Source: Neobacillus sp. CF12 (GTDB lineage Bacteria > Bacillota > Bacilli > Bacillales > Cytobacillaceae). From it: a stretch of DNA of 64,000 nucleotides. Of the stretch, positions 1 to 9,043 are shown in pieces (the first letter of the stretch is position 1; each line of letters begins with the position of its first letter). The DNA is taken from contig NZ_JAUCEU010000007.1 in the NCBI RefSeq assembly GCF_030348765.1, positions 4,499,501 through 4,563,500 of the forward strand, written 5' to 3'. Position numbers and translations under genes: made by a program. Under the pieces are notes generated by a model. That model was not told the origin of the DNA and made no database searches. It saw only the letters and a list, made by a program, of their open reading frames with translations.

Positions 1-48
1 TATTGCTGGTTAAAGTGGAAAAGCTATGGTAAAAGGAGGCGTTTGTTT

Positions 49-204
49 ATGAAGTTGAAAAAGTTATTAATGATGTTGCTTTTAAGTTTGTCCTTTTTCT
101 CGATTACGGGTTGTGGGAATGATGAGGAACCTGAGGAAGGGGAAAAGATTGAAGATGTGGAAGAAGAGGATGAAATCGGCGATGGCGAGGTAGATGATGA
201 GTAG
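49..204 (+). CDS. small acidic lipoprotein
   Basis: A 51-residue protein starts at an ATG preceded by a strong AAAAGGAGG site at 31-39. Residues 1-22 form a lipoprotein signal peptide (KLKK, a hydrophobic stretch, then the lipobox ITGC with Cys22). The mature part, about 29 residues, is almost entirely Glu and Asp with no recognisable domain. It should be lipid-anchored outside the membrane. The low-complexity acidic tail suggests cation or surface-charge interactions, but no function can be assigned. A hairpin at 239-270 ends the transcript. Confidence 0.7.
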   Translation: MKLKKLLMMLLLSLSFFSITGCGNDEEPEEGEKIEDVEEEDEIGDGEVDDE

Positions 205-238
205 GGTTTAACCCTTTCTCATAATCACCACAAAATAG

Positions 239-270
239 AAAGGAGTGCCTTTATCGGCACTCCTTTGCTT
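239..270. terminator. bidirectional rho-independent terminator
   Basis: An 11-bp perfect stem (AAAGGAGTGCC at 239-249 and GGCACTCCTTT at 256-266) encloses a 6-nt loop. It lies between the lipoprotein gene and the convergent reductase gene. T-rich sequence follows on both strands. Confidence 0.75.
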
Positions 271-284
271 TATAAAAGTATACT

Positions 285-1202
285 TTAAGGCAAAATATTC
301 CCAGCTGCACGATAGATACTGTACCACTCTTCACGTGTTAACTGAATCTCACTTGCCTTGCAACAATCCTTTAACCTGTCCACATTCATCGTACCAATAA
401 CCGGTTGCATGTTGGCTGGATGACGAAGCAGCCACGCGATGGCGATGGTTGTATTGCTCACTTCATACTTCGCAGCGATTTCATCGATCTGCTGATTCAA
501 TTCAGGAAACTTTTCGTTCCCAAGGAACACGCCTTCAAAGAATCCATATTGGAAAGGCGACCAAGGCTGAATCGTGATATCGTTCAGTCTGCAAAAATCT
601 AGCACGCTGCCATCACGGTTAATCGCTGAATCATTCACCATGTTTACATTGATTCCATTGGAAATCATGTTGGCATTCGTAATACTTAGTTGCAGCTGGT
701 TGGCTACAAGTGGTTGCTTTACATTTTTCTGCAGCAGCTGAATTTGCATTGGATTCTGGTTAGAAACACCAAAATGACGTACTTTTCCTGAACTTTCAAG
801 TTTATCGAATGCCTCTGCAACTTCTTCTGGCTCCACGAGGGCATCCGGACGGTGCAGGAGAAGCACATCAAGATATTCGGTATTTAGCCGTTTCAAAATT
901 CCATCCACGGAATGTAAGATATGCTCTTTTGAAAAATCAAACATCCCCTTGCGAATACCACATTTTGATTGCAGGATGATCTTTTCACGAATTTCAGCAT
1001 TCATATGTATAGCATCTGCAAAAATTTCCTCACAAGCTCCGCCACCATATATGTCCGCATGGTCGAAGAAGTTCGCCCCTTGCTCTAATGCCGATTGAAC
1101 AAAGGTTTCCGCTTCGCTCTTTTCAAGCGAATTTATCCGCATACAGCCGACCGCAACCACTGGCACTTCTAATGTGCTGCTTCCTAATTTTATTGTTCTC
1201 AA
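285..1202 (-). CDS. aldo/keto reductase, YdhF-like
   Basis: An NAD(P)H-dependent (beta/alpha)8-barrel oxidoreductase acting on carbonyl substrates in the cytosol; the physiological substrate is unknown. Family features visible are FFDHADIYGGG (catalytic Asp and Tyr), SKCGI, LLLHRPD and GKVRHFGVSN, and PVIGTMN near the cofactor site, in the order seen in E. coli YdhF. The TTG at 1202 was chosen because GGAGGG precedes it by 8 nt and the protein then begins RTIKLGSS as relatives do, giving 305 residues; a longer reading frame back to 1247 lacks a ribosome site. It is monocistronic and convergent with the lipoprotein gene. Confidence 0.88.
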   Translation of the reverse strand: MRTIKLGSSTLEVPVVAVGCMRINSLEKSEAETFVQSALEQGANFFDHADIYGGGACEEIFADAIHMNAEIREKIILQSKCGIRKGMFDFSKEHILHSVDGILKRLNTEYLDVLLLHRPDALVEPEEVAEAFDKLESSGKVRHFGVSNQNPMQIQLLQKNVKQPLVANQLQLSITNANMISNGINVNMVNDSAINRDGSVLDFCRLNDITIQPWSPFQYGFFEGVFLGNEKFPELNQQIDEIAAKYEVSNTTIAIAWLLRHPANMQPVIGTMNVDRLKDCCKASEIQLTREEWYSIYRAAGNILP

Positions 1203-1321
1203 CGTCTTGTCCCTCCAATTTAGTGGATTTTCCACCATTATTAACAACTATGGATATCATTACCTATTTTGACACATTAGCAGGTTAGTATCAAAATTTC
1301 CGAATTGCTACTATTCCCATG

Positions 1322-1354
1322 TACTAGAGTCTAGTAATAGTTAAGTGCTATAAT
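1322..1354 (+). promoter_or_regulatory. putative promoter with 15-bp palindrome
   Basis: An extended -10 element (TGCTATAAT, with TATAAT at 1349-1354) lies 52 nt before the sensor-kinase start. A perfect palindrome TACTAGA-G-TCTAGTA at 1322-1336 covers where the -35 should be. This suggests an operator for a regulator that acts there. No good -35 is visible, in keeping with an activated or extended -10 promoter. Confidence 0.4.
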
Positions 1355-1406
1355 AGATTATTCCAAAATACGAAAAATTGTAAGGGTTTTCCCGGAAGGG
1401 GGTAAC

Positions 1407-3203
1407 ATGCTTTTCTCATTACGCAATCGTTTATTACTTATTTTTACATGTTTGTTAACGATTCCATTTATTATATTATCATTGATTATTCCTAGCTTTT
1501 TTACGTCTGTTATTCGAGAACAGACGCAAGAGTTGACCATAGAAATGATGGACCAGTTTTCACTTTATGTTGATTCCATCTCTACCCAGGCAGAGGATTT
1601 GGGCAAGCAAGTGCTTGTAGACCAGACCACGCAGGAATGGATTCGATTAAATAGACAAGGTGCGGAGAAGAAAGAAATCGATGCATTGATGAATCAACTT
1701 AAACAGGGATTATCCTCGATCATGATTAACAATTCTAATGCGATGTCGATTTCGGTGCTGCTGGATGATGGGACCGGTACTTGGGGTGTTCATTCCTCAC
1801 TTCATGAAACCGATTGGTATCAGGACTTTACCCAGCATAATCGGGACTATGTTAAGTCACATTTAGATCCATTTCAGCAAAGTCATGAAATGCAGCAAAA
1901 GAAGATTAATAGCTATATTTTGCCCCTCATTGATACGAATACGATGATAGCAGCAGGAGTCATTAAGGTGAATTTCCCTTCTGCTTTACTAGAAACGGCC
2001 CTAAATAAAATTACAATTGGACAAAATGAGCATACCTATTTGTTAAATCAGCAGGGTGAAAACATTTTGTCAGGCAAGATAAAGACCCCAAATTCAATCC
2101 TGAAACAAAGTTTAAAGCAAATCAACACTAGCGATGACCAAGAAGGGCTAATTGAAGCCTCCTATCAGAAGGAGAAGTATTTAGTTTTCTTTCAAAAGCT
2201 GCCTGTAGGGGATTGGATCTTAATCAGTGAAGTGACAGAGTCCGATTTATTTGCAAGGGCCAATCATTTACAGCGAAACCTTTTGCTAACGAGTGCCGTC
2301 CTTTTCTTCTTCACGATTCTGGCTTCGGTGATCCTTTCAAACAATATTACAAGTCCATTAGGAAAACTAGCAAAAGCGCTTGTGTTTATCGAACGGGGAG
2401 ATTTTTCAGGTGCCAAACGTTTTATGCCGCAAATTAAATCTCGAAATAATGAAGTTGATTATCTAATTAATGTTACGGAACATACGATTGATCAATTGCA
2501 GAATCTAATTGAAACACAATATGAAGCCAATTTGCGTCGGAAAGATGCGGAATATAAAGCCTTATTATTACAAATCAACCCTCACTTTCTGAACAATACG
2601 CTTGAAATTATTGGAAGTTTAGCGCTTCAAGGAAAAAATAAAGAGGTCATGAATGTAAGCATTTATTTAGGAAAAATGCTGAGATATTCTCTAAATACAA
2701 AAAGCAATATTGTGCCGTTAGGTGAAGAAGTAAACTATATTAAAAGTTACACGAACATATTAAAGTTAAGATATGAAGACACGATCACGATTCAAATGAA
2801 TGTAGAGCCTGACACTATAACGATCCCCGTAATAAAATTCATTTTACAGCCACTTGTGGAAAATGCGGTGAAATATAGTTTCAGTGAAAAGACATTTGCA
2901 GATATTTTTATAAAAATTGAAGTGGTTGGAAGTCATCTTAGCCTGTCCGTGGCAGATAAAGGGATGGGGATGTCTGAAGAAATTATTTCGGATTTATTAT
3001 CCCAAGCAGATGAAACCCTGCATGTTTTGGAAAGCAAAGGGAACAGCATAGGGCTGCGAAATGTCCTTGGACGATTAAAGCTTACTTATGGAGATGACTT
3101 TTCCTATCAAATTGAATCTACTAAAAATGAAGGCACGATGATTACATTGCTGATTGATTTGAAAAGGGGGGATAGACAGAATGAAGGTATTAATCACGGA
3201 TGA
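1407..3203 (+). CDS. YesM-like sensor histidine kinase
   Basis: A 598-residue membrane kinase. TM1 spans about residues 7-30, an extracellular sensor domain (double Cache-like length) about 35-290, TM2 about 293-313, then HAMP (about 313-365), a His_kinase domain with QINPHFLNNTLE (phosphoacceptor His393), and a HATPase_c domain with ENAVKYS (Asn486) and DKGMGMS. This is the LytS/YesM class, which pairs with AraC-type response regulators and usually controls carbohydrate uptake. The start follows AAGGGGG. The gene overlaps the response-regulator gene by 23 nt. The sugar-type binding protein encoded just downstream is a plausible extracellular partner. Confidence 0.92.
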   Translation: MLFSLRNRLLLIFTCLLTIPFIILSLIIPSFFTSVIREQTQELTIEMMDQFSLYVDSISTQAEDLGKQVLVDQTTQEWIRLNRQGAEKKEIDALMNQLKQGLSSIMINNSNAMSISVLLDDGTGTWGVHSSLHETDWYQDFTQHNRDYVKSHLDPFQQSHEMQQKKINSYILPLIDTNTMIAAGVIKVNFPSALLETALNKITIGQNEHTYLLNQQGENILSGKIKTPNSILKQSLKQINTSDDQEGLIEASYQKEKYLVFFQKLPVGDWILISEVTESDLFARANHLQRNLLLTSAVLFFFTILASVILSNNITSPLGKLAKALVFIERGDFSGAKRFMPQIKSRNNEVDYLINVTEHTIDQLQNLIETQYEANLRRKDAEYKALLLQINPHFLNNTLEIIGSLALQGKNKEVMNVSIYLGKMLRYSLNTKSNIVPLGEEVNYIKSYTNILKLRYEDTITIQMNVEPDTITIPVIKFILQPLVENAVKYSFSEKTFADIFIKIEVVGSHLSLSVADKGMGMSEEIISDLLSQADETLHVLESKGNSIGLRNVLGRLKLTYGDDFSYQIESTKNEGTMITLLIDLKRGDRQNEGINHG

Positions 3204-4761
3204 TGAGATTCAAATACGTAAAGGATTACGCTTAAAAGTGGACTGGGAGGAAGAGGGATTTCAACTTGTAGAAGAGGCTTCTAATGGAAAAGAGGCTCTT
3301 GAAATCCTCCAAACCAAGGATATCGATGTTGTCATTACGGATATGAGAATGCCTATTATGGATGGAGTAGAATTTGCCAAACGTTGTCATCAAGATTTTC
3401 CCCATGTAAAAGTCATCGTTTTATCAGGTTATTCAGATTTTGATTATGTGCGGAATTCACTGCAACAAGGCGTTAAAGACTACTTATTGAAACCTGTTGC
3501 CCCTGATGAATTAGTAGAAGCATTGAGGAAGATACGCAAAGAAATTGAGGAAGAGAAAAGAAAACAGGTTGAAATCGCGCAAATGAGCAGGCTCGTGCAT
3601 TCTCATTTACAAGAATTGCAGGAACAATTTATCCTCCATTTAGCAAAAGAAGAAAGATTACAGCTTCCAATTGTGATTGAAAGGCTTCAGCAGCTTCAGT
3701 TAGAAGAACTGGCAAATGAAAATGGGAAAGTACAGTTTTTAACAGTGGAAATTAGAGAAAGCCACGATTCCAATCGTCTAGAGGAACTAAGGATTCCATT
3801 TCAATTATTGTGTAAGGAAATTGCTCAACAGCAGAATGCAACCTATGTATTTACGGATCCAAGCTATCCGAATATGGTTCAATTTTTACAGCTGGTTGAT
3901 TCCAACTCTTCAACGACCAATCATTTCGTATTGCACATTCAACAAAACGTTAACAAGCTATTAAAATTAGAAACGGTCATTGGTATTGGTACGATTGTAA
4001 ATGGGCTTTCAGAATATAGGAGTGGATATATATCCAGTTTACTTGCGTGGAGCCAAAGTCAACTTGGATCGAAGTCTCAGATTATGGATCATACTGCTGT
4101 GAGCGATGAAGTATTTAACTTTTCTCCGGATTTTGAAAGACGGATAACGAATTCAATTGAAAATGTTGATCTTGCCTCATTTAAAGATAATCTAAAGACT
4201 GTTCTTGAAGGGTCCGATGGCCGTTCGGTTATGTCGTTTTCTTTTGCTGCCAACCAAGTGTTATTTATGTTGGGTTCATTAGCCAAAAAGTACGATGTCG
4301 AGACGAAAGACATTCAAAATACAATCTGGAATTGCCAACAAAATATTTGGAAGCTTTATTCCCAACATAAAGTGAAAGAGGACCTGATTCAATTAGCCTC
4401 ATTAATCATTGAAAAAGTTCGTCTTGCTCGTTTTTCCAATAAGAAATTAATTGATAGCATCCGCCATTATTTGGACCAGCATTATGCAAGTGAAATATCC
4501 CTTACTACCTTGTCCACTTTGTTTCACATTAATAGTGCCCATTTATCGGAAACATTCAAACATCATGTCGGCCAGAACTTTAGTGATTATCTGGTGAATT
4601 TAAGGCTGAATAAGGCAAAACAATTGCTAAAAGATAAACAGCTGAAAATCATTGATGTCAGTAATTTAGTTGGTTTTTCAAACTCAGGGTATTTTAGTAC
4701 AGTCTTTAAAAAACACATTGGACAAACACCTTTAGAATTTCGTAACTGGATAGGGGAATAG
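3181..4761 (+). CDS. YesN-like response regulator (REC + AraC HTH)
   Basis: A 526-residue partner of the upstream kinase. The N-terminal receiver domain shows the acidic pair D7-D8, phosphoacceptor D54 (VITDMRMP) and K104 (LLKP). A long linker of about 300 residues follows, and the C-terminal AraC-type double helix-turn-helix occupies about 425-522 (IDVSNLVGFSNSGYFSTVF). It is expected to activate sugar-uptake genes when phosphorylated. Its start lies inside the kinase reading frame after GGGGGGAT, so the two are translationally coupled. Likely targets are the adjacent binding-protein gene and perhaps the fructan operon at 8060, but no binding site is known. Confidence 0.9.
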   Translation: MKVLITDDEIQIRKGLRLKVDWEEEGFQLVEEASNGKEALEILQTKDIDVVITDMRMPIMDGVEFAKRCHQDFPHVKVIVLSGYSDFDYVRNSLQQGVKDYLLKPVAPDELVEALRKIRKEIEEEKRKQVEIAQMSRLVHSHLQELQEQFILHLAKEERLQLPIVIERLQQLQLEELANENGKVQFLTVEIRESHDSNRLEELRIPFQLLCKEIAQQQNATYVFTDPSYPNMVQFLQLVDSNSSTTNHFVLHIQQNVNKLLKLETVIGIGTIVNGLSEYRSGYISSLLAWSQSQLGSKSQIMDHTAVSDEVFNFSPDFERRITNSIENVDLASFKDNLKTVLEGSDGRSVMSFSFAANQVLFMLGSLAKKYDVETKDIQNTIWNCQQNIWKLYSQHKVKEDLIQLASLIIEKVRLARFSNKKLIDSIRHYLDQHYASEISLTTLSTLFHINSAHLSETFKHHVGQNFSDYLVNLRLNKAKQLLKDKQLKIIDVSNLVGFSNSGYFSTVFKKHIGQTPLEFRNWIGE

Positions 4762-4789
4762 GTCGGTTTGTAGGGAGGAGGAGATTTAG

Positions 4790-6091
4790 GTGAAGAAATG
4801 GTTAACCGTCATCATTCTTTTTGGTATAGCGGGATTTGCCTTTTTTACTTTATTAGGAAAAAGTCCAGATAAAGAGAAACCGACGATGCAAGTGGAGCTG
4901 ACCTTTTTACGAAATTTAGCGAATCCAGCGTTTAATCAAGCCTATGAAGAAATGATTGCTGCCTTTGAAGCAACGCACCCTACTATTAAGATTAATATGC
5001 AATCGATGCACTGGGGAAGTGAATACGAATTAAGGCTGCGTACTGAACTGGCGGCAGGAAACCATCCGGATATTATGGCAATTGATAGTCCGAACCTGGC
5101 TCTTTATGCAAATTCCGGTTCGCTATTATCGATTGATTCGTATATGAAAGAGGAAGGCAATATTGACGATATCCCTGAAGGCGTATTAAAGGGTTTAACC
5201 TATAAGGATGAAATTTACCTTGCCCCCATTGTGGAATCGAGTATTGCCTTATTTTATAATATGAATCTTTTTAGTGAGGCCGGAATCCCCTTTCCTTCAG
5301 GTGATCCAAACCATCCTATGACGTGGGATGAAGTACTGGAGATTGCTAAAAAAATCAACAATCCGGCAAAAGGTGTGATAGGGATTGACCCGGCTCAAGG
5401 CTTTAATGTTGGAGAAGGACCTGCTTATTTTAAAATGCCGATCCTTTGGCAGTTCGGAGCAGATGTGATTAGTCCAGATGGGTCAACCGCACAGGGATAT
5501 CTCAATTCTAAGGAAGCATTAGAGGCCTTGCAATTTTATCAAGATTTATATCGTAAGCATGGGGTAGCGGCCGTTGAAATGCCACCTGCTCCTTTTGAAA
5601 CAGATAAGCTTGGGATGACGATATTGGGTTCTTGGGCAATATCGGAATTGCAACAAACTCCTGGTTTTGTGCTAGGAGAAGATTATGGGGTCGCCCCGCT
5701 GCCGAAGGGGAAACATCAAGTTGTCCCGAATGGCGGCTGGGCACTTGGGATCTCATCCAAAACGAAGCATCCAGAGGAAGCCTGGGAATTTGTGAAATTC
5801 GCTACTGGGTATGAGGGTTCGAAATTGTTCGTTGAAATCTCCGGGGATTTACCTGCAAGGTATTCAGTTGCAAGAGACTTCCCGGAACTCAATGAATATC
5901 CCAAAAATATCTTTGTCCAACAAGACCAAAACTACTCGAGAAATCGACCGGTAACTCCAGCCTATCCAGTCATCAGCGAAGCGATTAAGGAATTGTTTGA
6001 AGACGTCGGGCTTGAAGGGGAAAATGTTGAAGAGGCCGCTAACAAAGCAGTAGAGAAGATTAATAATGGTTTAAAAGATATCAAAAAGTAA
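4790..6091 (+). CDS. extracellular solute-binding protein, signal-anchored
   Basis: A 433-residue family 1 (MalE-like) substrate-binding protein with the usual ANPAFNQAYEEMI and NGGWALGISS-type segments. It starts with GTG after GGGAGGAGGAG, 28 nt behind the response-regulator gene. The N-terminus has one hydrophobic helix (residues about 4-22) but no cysteine for lipidation, so it is probably tethered by an uncleaved helix or released. No permease genes follow. Co-transcription with the two-component genes makes a sensory role, presenting ligand to the kinase, as likely as transport. A terminator follows directly. Confidence 0.85.
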   Translation: MKKWLTVIILFGIAGFAFFTLLGKSPDKEKPTMQVELTFLRNLANPAFNQAYEEMIAAFEATHPTIKINMQSMHWGSEYELRLRTELAAGNHPDIMAIDSPNLALYANSGSLLSIDSYMKEEGNIDDIPEGVLKGLTYKDEIYLAPIVESSIALFYNMNLFSEAGIPFPSGDPNHPMTWDEVLEIAKKINNPAKGVIGIDPAQGFNVGEGPAYFKMPILWQFGADVISPDGSTAQGYLNSKEALEALQFYQDLYRKHGVAAVEMPPAPFETDKLGMTILGSWAISELQQTPGFVLGEDYGVAPLPKGKHQVVPNGGWALGISSKTKHPEEAWEFVKFATGYEGSKLFVEISGDLPARYSVARDFPELNEYPKNIFVQQDQNYSRNRPVTPAYPVISEAIKELFEDVGLEGENVEEAANKAVEKINNGLKDIKK

Positions 6092-6122
6092 TCCTCTAGT
6101 TAAGAAACTAGAGGATTTTCTA
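6090..6122 (+). terminator. terminator of the kinase-regulator-binding protein operon
   Basis: A 12-bp perfect stem AATCCTCTAGTT (6090-6101) and its complement (6106-6117), with loop AAGA, is followed by TTTTC. The stem overlaps the stop codon. Confidence 0.85.
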
Positions 6123-6129
6123 TCGTCTT

Positions 6130-6961
6130 AAGTACAAATATTATAGGCTGCATAGAGGTTTTGGCCTTAATCCAGGTTCTTGAGGACAAATCACTATAGC
6201 GGCCAGGAAGATTTGTCCTTAATTTAGGTTCTTGAGGACAAATCACATGAGCGGCCAGAAGGATTTGTCCTTAATCCAGGTTCTTGAGGACAAATCGCAC
6301 AAGCGGCCAGGAAGATTTGTCTCTAATCCGGGTTCTTGAGGACAAATCACTATAGCGGCCAGGAAGATTTGTCCTTAATCCAGGTTCTTGAGGACAAATC
6401 GCACAAGCGGCCAGGAAGATTTGTCTCTAATCCGGGTTCTTGAGGACAAATCGCACAAGCGCCTAGGAAGATTTGTCTCTAATCCAGGGTCTTAAGGACA
6501 AATCGCACGAGCGGCTAGGAAGATTTGTCTCTAATCTAGGGTCTTAAGGACAAATCGCACGAGTGGCCACGAAGATTGGTCTTTAATACAAGGTCTTGAG
6601 GACAAATCACATGAGCGGCCAGAAGGATTTGTCCTTAATCCAGGGTCTTAAGGACAAATCGCACAAGCGGCCAGGAAGATTTGTCTCTAATCCGGGTTCT
6701 TGAGGACAAATCACTATAGCGGCCAGGAAGATTTGTCCTTAATCCAGGGTCTTGAGGACAAATCGCACAAGCGGCCAGGAAGATTTGTCTCTAATCCGGG
6801 TTCTTGAGGACAAATCACTATAGCGGCCAGGAAGATTTGTCCTTAATCCAGGATCTTGAGGACAAATCACATGAGCGGCCAGGAGGATTTGTCCTTAATC
6901 CAGGGTCTTGAGGACAAATCGAACAAGAGGTCTGAAAGATTCGTCTTTAAGGAAAGGATAA
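6130..6961. repeat. 52-bp tandem repeat array, 16 units
   Basis: Units begin with (G/A)AGGACAAATC at 6130 (degenerate), 6182, 6234, 6286, 6338, 6390, 6442, 6494, 6546, 6598, 6650, 6702, 6754, 6806, 6858 and 6910 (degenerate end). The spacing is exactly 52 bp throughout with no indels. Each unit holds an inverted repeat (GGACAAATC and GATTTGTCC around an AGCGGCC core). A second one joins adjacent units in some copies (GTCCTTAA and TTAAGGAC). Three main sequence types (CACTATAGC, CGCACAAGC, CACATGAGC) recur in blocks: the order of units at 6234-6441 recurs at 6598-6805. The units are contiguous with no spacers, so this is not CRISPR. It has no open frame, because 52 is not a multiple of 3. It fills the gap between two convergent genes. 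Confidence 0.95.
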
Positions 6962-6973
6962 GAAGCATGTCTA

Positions 6974-7888
6974 TCATTCATAAAAAGCCCATTGACCCTT
7001 ACCTATAATTTTAAGATTCTTTCCCAGTGACCGGCTTATTGTTTTTTTACAAGGAACGATCCCACACCAATCCTGAATGATATTTGTGGTGATTTTGCGT
7101 TCTGGAAATAGGAGCTTAAATTCCTCTACATTACGCATGATGGCAAGTGCGACCATTTCTTCACAACCGCACTCTTTGCATACAACTTTTTTCCCCACGA
7201 CAGACACTGAAAAACTATGGCATACCTTGCACGTCATCCCCTTTTTTATCTGATCATACTCATACATAGGCAACTGGGTATAGGGTGATTCTGTCTGGTG
7301 CAATGAAATAAGCTTGTCCGCAAGATTTTTATGCGACTGATTGAGCAGTGAAGGTTTTTGATCCAATTTGCTCATAAAGCGGTCAAGTTGGGTAGGGAGA
7401 ATAAATGGCAGGTCAGGTGGAGTTTGGTATAACGTAAACTGGGGGTTAATGAAAATGACATATGCTTCAACTGTTAGTTTACTCCCTAGCGATTGAAGAA
7501 GCTGACTCAGCAATAACTTGCTTCTTTTTAATTGGTCCAACGGGTTCTGGATATCTCGTCCGCTGAGTGTTTTAAAATATTCAGCATCATAAACGTACTC
7601 GCCTTCGAAATTTTTGACTTCAAAAAGGGAAAAGGTCCCTTGAAAAATGAGGGATGAATCAAGTTGGAAACTTGATTTGTTATTTTCCAATAGCAAATCA
7701 TTCAAAATATAGCAACTACGTTGAAGCTTCTCCGTAAATACATCAAATTGAACTTCCCCTGCATATCCTTTTTCTTGGTTTTGATAATATCTTTGATCAT
7801 CCTCGGTTAATTTCATTCGTTTGTTTAAAAGTCTAAGAGTCTTTAATACTACTGATTCACTCCGGGCTTTGTATGGCATATCCCACAT
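6974..7888 (-). CDS. NERD-domain protein with C-terminal zinc ribbon
   Basis: A 304-residue protein. Residues about 35-165 match the nuclease-related NERD fold (KGYAGEVQFD, then SLFEVKNFEGEY and a following VYDAEYFKTLSG, then VEAYVIFINP). The C-terminal part has a four-cysteine ribbon (CKVC and CKECGC). NERD proteins are cytosolic and presumed to act on nucleic acid; the biochemical activity of this member is not established. The start ATG follows GGAGAAAGG; a second ATG three codons later is possible. The gene stands alone and its 3' end abuts the 52-bp repeat array. Confidence 0.8.
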   Translation of the reverse strand: MWDMPYKARSESVVLKTLRLLNKRMKLTEDDQRYYQNQEKGYAGEVQFDVFTEKLQRSCYILNDLLLENNKSSFQLDSSLIFQGTFSLFEVKNFEGEYVYDAEYFKTLSGRDIQNPLDQLKRSKLLLSQLLQSLGSKLTVEAYVIFINPQFTLYQTPPDLPFILPTQLDRFMSKLDQKPSLLNQSHKNLADKLISLHQTESPYTQLPMYEYDQIKKGMTCKVCHSFSVSVVGKKVVCKECGCEEMVALAIMRNVEEFKLLFPERKITTNIIQDWCGIVPCKKTISRSLGKNLKIIGKGQWAFYE

Positions 7889-8013
7889 CCTTTCTCCTTC
7901 CCATCATATCGAAAAAATAGAGTGAAAGCGATATCAACTGCCGAAAATTTTAAAACACATTAACCAAAAATATTAAACTCTTATTTCTCCCCACTTTGTT
8001 ATATTTAACCCAA

Positions 8014-8031
8014 GTTGAAAGTGCTTTCAAC
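8014..8031. promoter_or_regulatory. LacI/CcpA-type operator
   Basis: GTTGAAAGTGCTTTCAAC has 8-bp perfect arms. Its core TGAAAGTGCTTTCA matches the catabolite-responsive consensus TGWAANCGNTNWCA at 13 of 14 positions. It sits 29 bp before the first gene of the fructan operon. It may serve CcpA or a dedicated LacI-family repressor not present in this part of the window. Confidence 0.6.
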
Positions 8032-8059
8032 GGAACTAAGTTGATAGGAGGGTAAGAGA

Positions 8060-9028
8060 GTGGAAGAAATAGTAAAAGCAGAGCAAACCATACCAGTTAG
8101 CAAACCAGCAACAACTACAAAACTAAGCAAGAATCTTACTTACATTAAAAAGAACTACATTCTTTATTTACTTATTGCTCCTGCTGTTATTCTTACAATT
8201 ATTTTTAAGTACATCCCCATATACGGCGCGACAATTGCCTTTAAAGATTTTAGTCCGATCCGGGGGATTACGGGGAGTGAATGGGTAGGTTTTAAACATT
8301 TTACCAGTTTCCTAACGTCGCCTAATTTCATCGAAATATTAATGAACACGATTAAATTGAGTTCATTTGAACTCCTCATAGCATTCCCTATTCCCATTCT
8401 ATTGGCTCTTATGTTAAACCAGTTGCGAAAATCAGGTGTAAAAAAGAATGTTCAGTTAGCCCTATATGCACCGCATTTCATATCTGTGGTTGTCGTGTCG
8501 GGAATGGTCTTTCTTTTTCTATCACCGGTTGGACCCATTAATGCAGTGTTATCAACCTTTTTAGATAAGCCGATCTCATTCATGTCTGACCCAGATTATT
8601 TTAGGACGATCTATATTTGGTCTGGTGTATGGCAAGGTGCGGGTTGGGCATCGATCGTTTATGTTGCCGCACTCGCAAACGTTGACCCGCAGCTACATGA
8701 AGCAGCAACACTAGACGGGGCGTCACTCCTACAACGAATTTGGCATATCGATCTTCCAACGCTTAAGCCAGTGATGGCAGTCTTGTTTATCTTAGCGGCT
8801 GGAGGAATCATGGGAATTGGTTTCGAAAAGGCGTATTTATTACAAACGCCAATGAATTCACCATCATCAGAAATTATCGCTACTTATGTTTATAAACGAG
8901 GGCTGCTGGCAGGAGATTATTCGTTTGCAACCGCAGTTGGATTATTTAATGCCGTTGTAAATGTGATATTACTTGGAGTTGTCAATCAAGTGGTTAAGAA
9001 ACTAAACGAAGGCGAAGGACTCGTTTAA
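8060..9028 (+). CDS. sugar ABC transporter permease (LplB type)
   Basis: A 322-residue inner-membrane subunit with six predicted helices. The first begins near residue 34 (YILYLLIAPAVILTI), after a hydrophilic N-terminal extension. The EAA loop (EAATLDGASLLQRIWH, then LP) docks the ATPase. This is the first gene of a permease-permease-binding protein set, 15 bp ahead of the second permease. Adjacent GH32 and fructokinase genes suggest uptake of fructans, fructo-oligosaccharides or sucrose. No ATPase gene is linked. Confidence 0.9.
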   Translation: MEEIVKAEQTIPVSKPATTTKLSKNLTYIKKNYILYLLIAPAVILTIIFKYIPIYGATIAFKDFSPIRGITGSEWVGFKHFTSFLTSPNFIEILMNTIKLSSFELLIAFPIPILLALMLNQLRKSGVKKNVQLALYAPHFISVVVVSGMVFLFLSPVGPINAVLSTFLDKPISFMSDPDYFRTIYIWSGVWQGAGWASIVYVAALANVDPQLHEAATLDGASLLQRIWHIDLPTLKPVMAVLFILAAGGIMGIGFEKAYLLQTPMNSPSSEIIATYVYKRGLLAGDYSFATAVGLFNAVVNVILLGVVNQVVKKLNEGEGLV

Positions 9029-9043
9029 GGAAGGAGGAAAAGT

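Noticed and set aside
6130..6961. CRISPR array
   Set aside because: The 52-bp units are contiguous with no unique spacers, and no cas genes are nearby.
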